A DNA stretch of 20,717 bases from a bacterium (lineage in GTDB: Bacteria; Chloroflexota; Dormibacteria; UBA8260; Bog-877). The stretch is taken from contig JAJYWT010000046.1 of NCBI GenBank assembly GCA_021791345.1, positions 1 through 20,717 on the forward strand, given 5' to 3'. Below the pieces are notes generated by a model. That model made no database searches, was not told the DNA's origin, and worked only from the letters and a program-made list of their open reading frames with translations. The position numbers were made by a program, and so were the translations under genes. This document shows, piece by piece, positions 14,353 to 20,717 of this stretch. Position 1 is the stretch's first letter. Every line of letters begins with the position of its first letter.

Positions 14353-14948
14353 CAGCAGGTCGCCCCCGCGGGACTTCCCGTCACAACCGGAGTCGCATAG
14401 CCATGAGCCAACCAGGCGGTGGCCTGAGCCTCGATCCGCAGCTGGGACCAGGGGCCGAGACCAAGCAGGGGCATCTGCCCGCTCCGCCAGACCAGGACCG
14501 CGATCCCCTGCTCCACGCCGATCACCCCCAGGAACCGCTGGCAGCGGGTACGCACGGCCAGCACACATCCCTGCGGTCGGCCGGCGAGCGGGCGCAGCGG
14601 GACCGAGGCCTCGGTCACGCAGCGGCCTGCGACTCCCGACAACTGGGCGGAGACCACGGAGGTGACCACCCCAGCGGCACCCCCGATGCCGTTGCCGCAG
14701 TCACCTCGACCGAGAGGGGCCTCGCACACGGCGAATTCGCCGGTGGTCTTGAGGAGGTTGACGTTCACGGCCTGTGATCCGGCCTCGGCCGCGGCCTGTG
14801 CGGTGGCGACCAGCTGAGCGTGATCCAGGAGCAGGACTCCACCATCCACCGCCAGGGCGGTGACCGGGAGCAGAAGCAGCGGCAGCAGCAGCGCGAACAG
14901 GGGCAGGAGCTGGCCCGTCTGGCAGGCCCTCGGGCGCTCAGCAATCAT
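14352..14948 (-). CDS. TadG-like Flp pilus assembly protein
   Basis: The 198-residue protein begins with the TadE/G-type signal: a polar lead with TGQLLPLFALLLPLLLLPVTALAVDGG (11-37), followed by the amphipathic LLLDHAQLVATAQAAAEAGSQAV helix (38-60). This is the signature of the N-terminal membrane anchor of TadG-like proteins; the rest is extracytoplasmic. Seven cysteines are present, six of them after the anchor, which suggests disulfides. The Glu at +5 of a prepilin site is absent (G12-Q-L-L-P-L), so it is probably a plain anchor and not a processed pseudopilin. The ATG at 14948 overlaps the end of the preceding TadE-like gene by 11 bases. No von Willebrand domain is present, so it is shorter than classic TadG. 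Confidence 0.8.
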   Translation of the reverse strand: MIAERPRACQTGQLLPLFALLLPLLLLPVTALAVDGGVLLLDHAQLVATAQAAAEAGSQAVNVNLLKTTGEFAVCEAPLGRGDCGNGIGGAAGVVTSVVSAQLSGVAGRCVTEASVPLRPLAGRPQGCVLAVRTRCQRFLGVIGVEQGIAVLVWRSGQMPLLGLGPWSQLRIEAQATAWLAHGYATPVVTGSPAGATC

Positions 14949-15480
14949 CGCCGGTCGGATCCTGCGCGGGATCGCGGCTTCGAAACGGGTCGATCTTCTG
15001 AACCGAAGAGGCGCTGAGGCGAGGCGACATCCAGTTCCCCACGACGGGGATCCAATCGAGGTTGGGACGGTAGGCGATCACCACCTCCACATCTCCGTCC
15101 GTCAACCCGGCCCGGTCGGGCGGGCCACCGATCCGGCAGAAGCTGTCCAGGGCAGCGCCGTATCCGAACCAGATGTCGGAAGAGCCGCCGCCCAGGGCGG
15201 TCGGCATGGCGAGTTTGTCGGGGACGGGGCCGACACAGTGCCCGCCATTCAGCTGCCGGATCGGGCCAGCGAGCAGACCGGAGCTCTCCTGCTCCACCAC
15301 CTGGAGCTCTTGGGTCGCCTCCTGGCAGGCGCGCTGAGAGTCGATGGCGCGGGCTGCCACCAGCGCGGCTGCGGAGCTGGCGGTCTCAAGGGCCATCTGC
15401 GTTCGCGCCAGCTGCACGACAGCCACCGAACCCAGCCCCAGGAGAAGGGTCAGGGGCAGCACCAGCGCCAGCTCCAGCAT
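14938..15480 (-). CDS. tadE: TadE-like pseudopilin (second copy); true start probably upstream at 15516
   Basis: From the ATG at 15480 the frame gives 180 residues beginning MLELALVLPLTLLLGLG, the hydrophobic core of a TadE pseudopilin, then an ALETASSAAALVAARA helix and an extracytoplasmic part with four Cys. The conserved prepilin cleavage pattern lies just upstream in frame: G-Q-A-M-L-E with Glu at +5, exactly parallel to G-Q-S-M-V-E in the preceding gene. So the ATG would cut off the processing site. Upstream, the only position with a good Shine-Dalgarno sequence (GGAGG, 15528-15524) is an ATA codon at 15516, overlapping the previous stop as ATAG. In-frame GTG (15621) and TTG (15699) codons lie deep inside the previous gene. 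I give the conservative ATG as boundary. Confidence 0.8.
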   Translation of the reverse strand: MLELALVLPLTLLLGLGSVAVVQLARTQMALETASSAAALVAARAIDSQRACQEATQELQVVEQESSGLLAGPIRQLNGGHCVGPVPDKLAMPTALGGGSSDIWFGYGAALDSFCRIGGPPDRAGLTDGDVEVVIAYRPNLDWIPVVGNWMSPRLSASSVQKIDPFRSRDPAQDPTGDDC

Positions 15481-15512
15481 CGCCTGGCCAGTAGCCCACT
15501 CGCGCGGCCCGC

Positions 15513-16175
15513 CTATGAGAAGGCCTCCACCGCCAATCGGAGCCGGCTCCCGACCGGGATCGTCCCCGGACCGGCGGAGCCGACCCAGGGGACGATGGCC
15601 CTGAGCCCACCGGCCACCCACACATCCACCGCGCGAGGCGGCCAGGAGGTGTAGGCGGCGCAGATGACCAGCCGGCCGGCGACGGCGGGGCCATGGCAAG
15701 CGGCCATGCCAGCCGCCACCCCAAAGCAGCGCGTCTCATGACAGTTGGGGTTCTGGGGACCGTCCAGGTCGCTGGGGATGGGGCCGAAGGCGAAGGTGGA
15801 ACCGGCACCGCTGGGGACCTGGTCACAGGGTTCCTCGGTCCCGGGCTGCGGCACGCCGGCCCGATAGCGCACACAGTAGAGCGACTTCCAGCAGCCGGTG
15901 CCCGCCTGCTGACAGACGCCGACGGTCGCCATTCCCGCCACCTCGGACGAGAGCGCGGACCGCGCCGCCAGCACTCCGCTCATGAGGGTCCCTGCCGGGT
16001 TGGCGCTGAGCAACGCCCCGGAGGCCACCCTCGCGCCCGCGAGGGTGGCCGTCTGGACCCCCTCCTCCGCGAGCGCGGTGAGGCCGAGCTGGACCGCCCC
16101 CAGGGTCGCCAGCAGAAAGACCGTGACCCCCAGGGCCATCTCGACCATGGACTGCCCCGCCTGCCGCCGCCTCAA
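15513..16175 (-). CDS. tadE: TadE-like pseudopilin (first copy), Cys-rich
   Basis: The 220-residue protein has the prepilin-like signal RRRQAG|QSMVEMALGVTVFLL: a basic leader, Gly7, Glu12 at +5 and a hydrophobic helix (about 13-34). In Tad systems such proteins are processed by the TadV peptidase and assist pilus assembly. The extracytoplasmic part holds eight cysteines (88, 95, 101, 117, 145, 150, 160, 172), an unusually high number for a pseudopilin, which suggests a disulfide-stabilised head. The start is a TTG at 16175 that overlaps the tadC stop (TTGA, 16172-16175); no better start keeps the leader. Its own stop (TAG at 15515-15513) overlaps the supposed ATA start of the next TadE-like gene. 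Confidence 0.85.
   Translation of the reverse strand: MRRRQAGQSMVEMALGVTVFLLATLGAVQLGLTALAEEGVQTATLAGARVASGALLSANPAGTLMSGVLAARSALSSEVAGMATVGVCQQAGTGCWKSLYCVRYRAGVPQPGTEEPCDQVPSGAGSTFAFGPIPSDLDGPQNPNCHETRCFGVAAGMAACHGPAVAGRLVICAAYTSWPPRAVDVWVAGGLRAIVPWVGSAGPGTIPVGSRLRLAVEAFS
15524..15528 (-). promoter_or_regulatory. Shine-Dalgarno site pointing to a non-standard start
   Basis: On the minus strand GGAGG is followed, 7 bases later, by ATA at 15516-15514 in the frame of the second TadE-like gene. No ATG, GTG or TTG lies at that distance, whereas the ATG at 15480 has no good site. This supports initiation at or near 15516. Confidence 0.5.
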
Positions 16176-17107
16176 GACAGCGCCCCTGACAAACGTTCCA
16201 GCGCCGGGTAGAGCACGATGACCACGAAGGGGAGCAGGATGCAGGTGGCAACCGGCAGCAGCATCGTGACCAGGGCCCGGCGCCCCCGGGCGGTGAGGTC
16301 GTCGCGCTGGCGGTCACGGAGTCCGCGGGCCAGCCTCCCCAGTGGAGCCGACGAGGAGATCCCCTCCTGACGCTGGAGTCTGACCACGGCGGCGAGCGCG
16401 GCCAGAGCCGGGGTGGCGAGCTCGTCTGCAGCCCGTTCCAGCTGGACGTCCAGGGGCGGGGTGCCGGGAGCGGCCGACCCTGCCAGACAGGCGCGGAGCA
16501 CCTGAGCCGCCTCGCCCCGGACCCGGCTCACCACCAGCTCCATCGCCCGGCGGGAACTGACGCCGCCGCCGCTCTGCTCCAGGGACATGAGGTCCACCAG
16601 GATCGGGATCTGCGCGGCGATCGCGGCCCGGCGCCGTGCCCCGGCGCGGAGCAAGCGCGACAGGTCGAGCAGCCCCGGCGCGAGACCCGCCAGGAGCATC
16701 ACCGACCAGGGGACGAGTCCCAGTATGACCGGGGCGGTGAGGAGGCATGCCACCAGGGCGAAGACCAGCACCCAGCCCGCGATCACCTCGTCGGGCTGGT
16801 TCTCCCGGCCGGCGGCTCGCAGCCTGACCGAGAGCCAGGCGGCCGCGCTTGGAGGAACCGCGACGCCGACGGCCCGGCCAAGGGCCGCGGTCAGCGCCCC
16901 CAGGGGCCCCCGGGGCCCAACCGCGGCTGGCGTCATGCGGGTGGACGCCCGAGTGTCGAGCCAGTCATCCAGCCTCCGGCGGTGCGGCCAGCCCGCGAAT
17001 ATGGCCACGGTGGCGAGCCCCAGCAGCGCCGCCCCCGCCACCCCATAGAGGAGCGGGACGGCCGGCATCGCATTCGGCAGCATCAGACCGGCACCAGGCG
17101 GGGTCAC
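16172..17107 (-). CDS. tadC: TadC-like type II secretion F domain membrane protein
   Basis: An inner-membrane platform protein of the Tad pilus. The 311-residue product has an N-terminal helix (about 14-37), a hydrophilic stretch, a hydrophobic pair near 107-150, then the T2SSF domain (about 160-285: AAIAAQIPILVDLMSLEQSGGGVSSRRAMELVV through the RLARGLRDRQRDDL region) and a final helix (about 282-302) with VTMLLPVATCILLPFVVIVLYPAL. The GTG start at 17107 overlaps the tadB stop (GTGA, 17104-17107) and has GGAGA 7 bases upstream; a longer opening to 17227 lies inside tadB. It works with TadB on top of the TadA ATPase. Confidence 0.9.
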   Translation of the reverse strand: MTPPGAGLMLPNAMPAVPLLYGVAGAALLGLATVAIFAGWPHRRRLDDWLDTRASTRMTPAAVGPRGPLGALTAALGRAVGVAVPPSAAAWLSVRLRAAGRENQPDEVIAGWVLVFALVACLLTAPVILGLVPWSVMLLAGLAPGLLDLSRLLRAGARRRAAIAAQIPILVDLMSLEQSGGGVSSRRAMELVVSRVRGEAAQVLRACLAGSAAPGTPPLDVQLERAADELATPALAALAAVVRLQRQEGISSSAPLGRLARGLRDRQRDDLTARGRRALVTMLLPVATCILLPFVVIVLYPALERLSGALS

Positions 17108-18033
17108 GAAGTTCTCCGAGCCGCTGCCAGGTCCGAGCTGGCGCCGTCCTCGACCGTGTTCGCTCCCCCTTCCGGGGCGGGAACTATCTGGTCGAGGTCG
17201 TTGAGCCTCAGGATCCTGGTCATCCATAGGTATCCGACCACGATGAGCGCCAGCAGGCCACCGAGGACCAGCTGGCCGCCGAGCGAGTGATAGGGCTGCA
17301 GATAGGCGGGATTCACCACCCTCAGCACGGCGATCAGCAGCAACGGCATGACCGCGATCACCAGCGCCCCCAGCCGCCCCTGGGCCTGCTCCGCGCGCAT
17401 CTGGTCCTCGGCGGCCTGGATCTGATGGGCGGCGCGCGCAAGCTCATCCAGCAGCGGGGCGATCCGCCCCCCCGAGCGCCCACCCACGGTCAGCGTCGTG
17501 GCGATCAGGGTGAAGAGGGGCTGTCGCATCCGGAGGTCGGCCTCCAGCAGCGCCCGCTCAAGTGAGACCTGCTGCGACCTCGCCACCACCAGCGCGAGCT
17601 CAGGCCGGAGGTCCACCGGTCCGCTCTCAGCGAGCGCCTTGAGGGCCTGGCGCACGCCGTGGCCGGCGGGGAGCAGCTGTGCCAGCAGGTCGACCGCCGC
17701 CACCAGCTGGTCTCGGACGCGGGCACGCGCGACCGCCCGGCGCCAGCCCTCGAGCGCCTGCTCCATCACGGCGCCGAGCCCGGCCATGATCAGAGCGGGG
17801 ATCGGAAGGCCGAGGATCGCCCAGGCCGCCAAACCCACCGCGGCAGCGGCCAAGAGACTGGGCCCGCCCGCCGCCGCCAGGTCGCGCGCCGCCGGCAGGT
17901 ACCACCTCCGGGGTGCCCGGGCGGCGGGGGCATCGACATCGGGGGCTCCGATGTTCCAGATCATCAGGGCGGCCGCCAGCGCCGCCACCACGGCCAGCAA
18001 CACCAGCAGGATCGCGACGGAGACGCTCGTCAT
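17104..18033 (-). CDS. tadB: TadB-like type II secretion F domain membrane protein
   Basis: The partner platform protein of TadC. In 309 residues it shows an N-terminal helix (about 3-25), a hydrophobic pair (about 56-91), the T2SSF domain (about 108-240: VRDQLVAAVDLLAQLLPAGHGVRQALKALAE, then the region around FTLIATTLTVGGRSGGRIAPLLDELA) and two C-terminal membrane segments (about 220-238 and 252-272). The ATG at 18033 shares its base with the tadA stop (TGATG). The gene order tadA-tadB-tadC is the invariant core of Tad clusters and supports the naming; by sequence alone TadB and TadC are separated mainly by order and length. Confidence 0.9.
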   Translation of the reverse strand: MTSVSVAILLVLLAVVAALAAALMIWNIGAPDVDAPAARAPRRWYLPAARDLAAAGGPSLLAAAAVGLAAWAILGLPIPALIMAGLGAVMEQALEGWRRAVARARVRDQLVAAVDLLAQLLPAGHGVRQALKALAESGPVDLRPELALVVARSQQVSLERALLEADLRMRQPLFTLIATTLTVGGRSGGRIAPLLDELARAAHQIQAAEDQMRAEQAQGRLGALVIAVMPLLLIAVLRVVNPAYLQPYHSLGGQLVLGGLLALIVVGYLWMTRILRLNDLDQIVPAPEGGANTVEDGASSDLAAARRTS

Positions 18034-19406
18034 CACACACTCGGAGAGTCGAGCAGCCGGCCCAGCAGGCTGTTGACCGCGATCCCGGCTCCGTCGAGTT
18101 TGTCCTGGATCTTGGGTGGCAGGTCGTCGAGCCGGGTCAGATCCCACGCCCAGGTGCCGCGCGCCCGCTGGTAGTGGCACACGCTCTCGAGCAGCGGCAG
18201 ATCACCCTCGACCTGTCCGGTGACCAATCCCACCGCCTGGATCACGCGCTGGTCGACGCCGTCCGGCCGCCGCATCCGTCCCAGATGGATCACCAGATCC
18301 ACCTTGGCGGCCAGCTCGCGGGCGACGGCGCTGGGGTCGGCCCGCGCCTGGGCTGGATGACGGCGGATCAGCCCCGCCAAGCGCAGCAGCGCGTCGCGCG
18401 CGCTGTTCGCATGCAGGGTGGTGCCGCTCCCATCGTGGCCCGTCCCCATGGCGTCCACCACGTCGAGCGCCTCAGCGCCGCGGCACTCGCCAACAAAGAT
18501 CCGGTCCGGGCGCTGGCGCAGCGCGTTGCGGACCAGCTGCTGGATGGTGACCTCCCCGCGGCCCTCAGTGTTGGCATCGCGCGCCTCCAGGGAGATCGTG
18601 TTCTTGCGCCCTCCCTGAGCGGTGCGGAGATGCAGCTCGCGCTGGTCCTCGATGGTGATGACCCGCTCCCACGCCGGCACCTCGCCGATGAGCAGGCGCA
18701 GCAGCGTGGTCTTGCCGGAGCCGGTGCTGCCGGAGACGATCACGTTGAACCGGGCCCGCACCGCCGCCTGGAGCAGCGGTATCAGCTCCCAGGGCAGGGT
18801 CGCCACCTGGGCCAGGTCAGCCAGCCGACCGAAGCGGGCGAGCTGGTGGCGGCGGATGGTGACCGCCATGGGCGTCGCCACCGGGGGCAGGACGGCGTTG
18901 AGACGGGAGCCGTCCTCCATGGTGGCGGTGACCATCGGACTGGCCCGGTCCAGATGCGCGGAGCCCGACCCCAACAGGCGCTGGACCGTGGCCAACAGGG
19001 CCTCCTCGCTCTCGAAGTGGATGCTGGAGGTCTGCTGGCTCCCGTCCCTGACCACCAGCACCTCGTCCGGGCCGTTGACGATCACCTCCTCAACCAGGGG
19101 GTCGGCCAGCAATTCCGCCAGCGGGCCGAGCGGCGAGACCTGAGCCAGCAGACGCCGACGCACCTCCTCGTATCCCTGCGCGGTCAGGATCGGACGCCGC
19201 CGATGGGGGGCGACCGAGTGGTAGTTTCGGATCTCGCCCTGCACCAACTCTGCGATCCAGCTGCGATCGTCTGGCTTGAGTTCGGTGTCGGAGCGCCGCT
19301 CCAGCTCGGCGGCGACCCTCGCCCGCAACGCGGTCAGCAGCTCGCCCTCCACCGCACTGAGGGCGTCCAGCCCCGGCTCGGGCAGATCGGGGGCGGTCAC
19401 GCTCAC
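18033..19406 (-). CDS. tadA: Tad pilus secretion ATPase TadA/CpaF
   Basis: The cytoplasmic hexameric ATPase that drives Flp pilus assembly. The 457-residue protein follows the CpaF layout: an N-terminal helical domain with LAELLADPLVEEVIVNGPDEVLV (96-118), the METGSRLNA-like segment (TMEDGSRLNAVLPPV, 162-176), Walker A GSTGSGKTT (226-234), Asp box ITIEDQREL (250-258), Walker B FVGECRGAEA (304-313) and His box AMGTGHDGSGTTLHANS (319-335). All catalytic elements are present. The GTG at 19406 overlaps the stop of the upstream ParA-like gene (GTGA, 19403-19406). The length is normal for the family. Confidence 0.97.
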   Translation of the reverse strand: MSVTAPDLPEPGLDALSAVEGELLTALRARVAAELERRSDTELKPDDRSWIAELVQGEIRNYHSVAPHRRRPILTAQGYEEVRRRLLAQVSPLGPLAELLADPLVEEVIVNGPDEVLVVRDGSQQTSSIHFESEEALLATVQRLLGSGSAHLDRASPMVTATMEDGSRLNAVLPPVATPMAVTIRRHQLARFGRLADLAQVATLPWELIPLLQAAVRARFNVIVSGSTGSGKTTLLRLLIGEVPAWERVITIEDQRELHLRTAQGGRKNTISLEARDANTEGRGEVTIQQLVRNALRQRPDRIFVGECRGAEALDVVDAMGTGHDGSGTTLHANSARDALLRLAGLIRRHPAQARADPSAVARELAAKVDLVIHLGRMRRPDGVDQRVIQAVGLVTGQVEGDLPLLESVCHYQRARGTWAWDLTRLDDLPPKIQDKLDGAGIAVNSLLGRLLDSPSV

Positions 19407-20296
19407 GAGCTCGCTCCGGTCCGCTCCATCACCCCGGTGGGTGCCCTGCGGCTCAGGTCCGAAGCGGACCTCACCTCGGTCTCCACGGCCAGGTGCGCCA
19501 GCACCGCCTTGGCAGCCGCTCGCAGCGGGGCCCGCAGCTGCCCCTCCGCAACCGCCGGCCGCTGCGCCGCTTCGGCTCTCAGGGAGGCCAGGCGGTTGAA
19601 GGGGATGGTGGCGACCAGAGGCATCCCGTAGCGACGCAGGAACGCCGATTCCGAGGTCGCCAGGGTGCCCGGGCCCGCGCCATTGAGAATCGCCAGGTTA
19701 GGTTTGGCGCGCAGCGGATTGGCCAGGGGGGACCGCACCACCCGATCAAAGAGATCCACCCCGACCGGAGTGGGCGCGACCACCCAGCAGAGGGCCTGAC
19801 ATCGCAGCGCATGGGCCGCGGTCAGATGGGACCCCAGCGGCCCCAGGTCGACGACGATCAGCTCATGGTCCTCGCTGAGCAGGGTGGTCACGGCGTCGAA
19901 CACCTCGGGCGCGACCGCGCCGGCTCCCGCCGGCTCAAACGCGCCGCCGAGGACATCCAGCGGGCCGCTCCTCTGCAGGTGCCGCTCCATGAGCTGACGG
20001 TCGAGGGGGCGCACGTTCGCCTCGTGCGCGAGGTAGGCCAGCGATCTGTCCTCCTTCAGGTTGAGGCGCACCGCCACGGTGCCGAGCCCCCCACCGGCTT
20101 CGATCAGCGCCACCCTGAACCCGTTGGCAGCCAGCGCCCAGGCGACGTTCAGGCTGACGAACGTCGTCCCAGGTGACCCGCCCGCTCCGAGCACGCCCAG
20201 GGCCCGAGGTGGTCGGGGCCCGAGAGCGTTGGGGTCGAGGGAGTCGACTGGGTGGGACCTCTCCTGCACCCGCCGCAGGCGTCCTGGGAAGGCCAT
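19403..20296 (-). CDS. tadZ: TadZ/CpaE-like ParA family protein with degenerate P-loop
   Basis: A 297-residue member of the ParA/MinD group placed between cpaB and tadA, the place of TadZ/CpaE, which positions the pilus machine at the cell pole or membrane. The core opens with RALGVLGAGGSPGTTFVSLNVA (31-52); in the deviant Walker A both Lys positions are lost (Gly39 and Thr44). The switch strand reads VALIEAGGGLG with Glu66 in place of Asp, and Walker B is ELIVVDLGP with Asp150. It is therefore likely a structural, poorly hydrolysing homologue. The ATG at 20296 shares its base with the cpaB stop (TGATG); an ATG at 20329 has AAGGAG, but only one base away, and would add 11 residues. A longer opening to 20560 lies inside cpaB. 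Confidence 0.85.
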   Translation of the reverse strand: MAFPGRLRRVQERSHPVDSLDPNALGPRPPRALGVLGAGGSPGTTFVSLNVAWALAANGFRVALIEAGGGLGTVAVRLNLKEDRSLAYLAHEANVRPLDRQLMERHLQRSGPLDVLGGAFEPAGAGAVAPEVFDAVTTLLSEDHELIVVDLGPLGSHLTAAHALRCQALCWVVAPTPVGVDLFDRVVRSPLANPLRAKPNLAILNGAGPGTLATSESAFLRRYGMPLVATIPFNRLASLRAEAAQRPAVAEGQLRAPLRAAAKAVLAHLAVETEVRSASDLSRRAPTGVMERTGASS

Positions 20297-20717
20297 CAGG
20301 ATCCCGAAGTCGCCAGGGGGGGCCGGCATGCTCCTTCTCGGCCCGAGCCCGCAATCGCCTGCAGCGCTCCCTGGGGGCTGGAGACCGAGCTCTCTGAACC
20401 AGGGCATGCGGGGCCGTTGGCGGCAACCGCCCAGATCGCCTGGGTGGTGTCGAGCAGGAGCCACGGGGCCACCTGCGTCGGCGAGACGGTGATGGTTATC
20501 TGGTGGGCTGGATAGTTGACCGCCACCACCCGGATCGACTGGGCCAACGGCATCACGCAACCGGCGGTGGACGCGCCTCCACAGAGATTTGAGCTCGGCG
20601 ACGCGCCTGGCCCGGACACCGCCAGCAGATCCACCAGGCTCCCCGGCTGGAGATCGTTGGGCATGAATGCCAACGTCAGGGTGACCTCCCGCTGGCCGGC
20701 CGCTGCGCCCATCTCCA
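20296..20717 (-). CDS. cpaB: Flp pilus assembly protein CpaB/RcpC, C-terminal part (cut by window edge)
   Basis: The minus-strand frame is open from the window edge to a stop at 20298-20296 and gives about 140 residues. REVTLTLAFMPNDLQPGSLVDLLAV is the RcpC/CpaB beta segment (the usual form is V-T-L-x-V, then L-x-P-G-x-x-V-D-V); it is followed by QSIRVVAVNYPAHQITITVSPTQVAPWLLLDTTQAIWAV, the closing part of that domain. CpaB acts in the periplasm or cell wall space during Flp pilus assembly. The SAF domain and the N-terminal membrane helix would lie beyond the edge. The last 35 or so residues are a Ser/Gly-rich tail with two Cys. Confidence 0.8.
   Translation of the reverse strand, partial: EMGAAAGQREVTLTLAFMPNDLQPGSLVDLLAVSGPGASPSSNLCGGASTAGCVMPLAQSIRVVAVNYPAHQITITVSPTQVAPWLLLDTTQAIWAVAANGPACPGSESSVSSPQGALQAIAGSGREGACRPPLATSGS

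Noticed and set aside
17913..19631. A 572-codon plus-strand open frame, the longest in the window
   Set aside because: It is antisense to tadA and neighbours, which have complete catalytic motifs; its own product is low-complexity, without domain patterns. Long antisense frames are expected at this GC content.

Overview
The window is about 20.7 kb of very GC-rich DNA (by eye near 70% G+C), densely coded on both strands. It contains no rRNA, tRNA, insertion sequence or CRISPR that I can see. The gene content suggests a free-living, high-GC soil-type bacterium of the Actinomycetota or Chloroflexota/Dormibacterota kind: a DUF1707+RDD protein, an Eis-type acetyltransferase, a PPi-type phosphofructokinase, a fused ECF ATPase and a Tad pilus operon. 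The phylum is my inference and is not proven by the sequence.

Layout. 1-219 (-) is the N-terminal part of an ECF sigma factor cut by the window edge. It is divergent from upp (288-962, +), uracil phosphoribosyltransferase. A membrane-anchored cupredoxin with an almost complete CuA-type site (1222-1896, -) is divergent from a PPi-type 6-phosphofructokinase (2094-3128, +). Next come a small unknown membrane protein (3264-3668, +) and an MFS transporter (3876-5165, +).

At 5266-5424 there is a clear cobalamin riboswitch. It precedes a tightly packed operon: a lipoprotein with a DUF4430/transcobalamin-C-like domain (5520-5999), EcfT (6007-6825), a two-domain EcfA fusion (6822-8159) and a membrane S component (8156-9022). 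Together this reads as a dedicated, B12-repressed cobalamin ECF importer with an added surface lipoprotein. The 3' end of the S-component gene overlaps, antisense, the 3' end of a DUF1707-RDD membrane protein (8909-9607, -), which is coupled to a RimJ/RimL-like acetyltransferase (9604-10173, -). Divergent from these are a DHA3-type MFS exporter (10217-11542, +) and an Eis-like acetyltransferase (11564-12790, +).

From the right edge back to 12852, all on the minus strand, lies a Tad/Flp pilus operon: cpaB (partial), a TadZ/CpaE-like ParA protein, tadA/cpaF, tadB, tadC, two TadE-like pseudopilins, a TadG-like protein, a second ParA/MinD-like protein and a small unknown protein. Nearly every junction overlaps by 1-11 bases, so translation is probably coupled from end to end. 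Both ParA-like proteins have damaged P-loops. One TadE-like gene has no ordinary start codon in the place where its prepilin signal and Shine-Dalgarno sequence require one. The prepilin (flp) and prepilin peptidase genes are not in the window.
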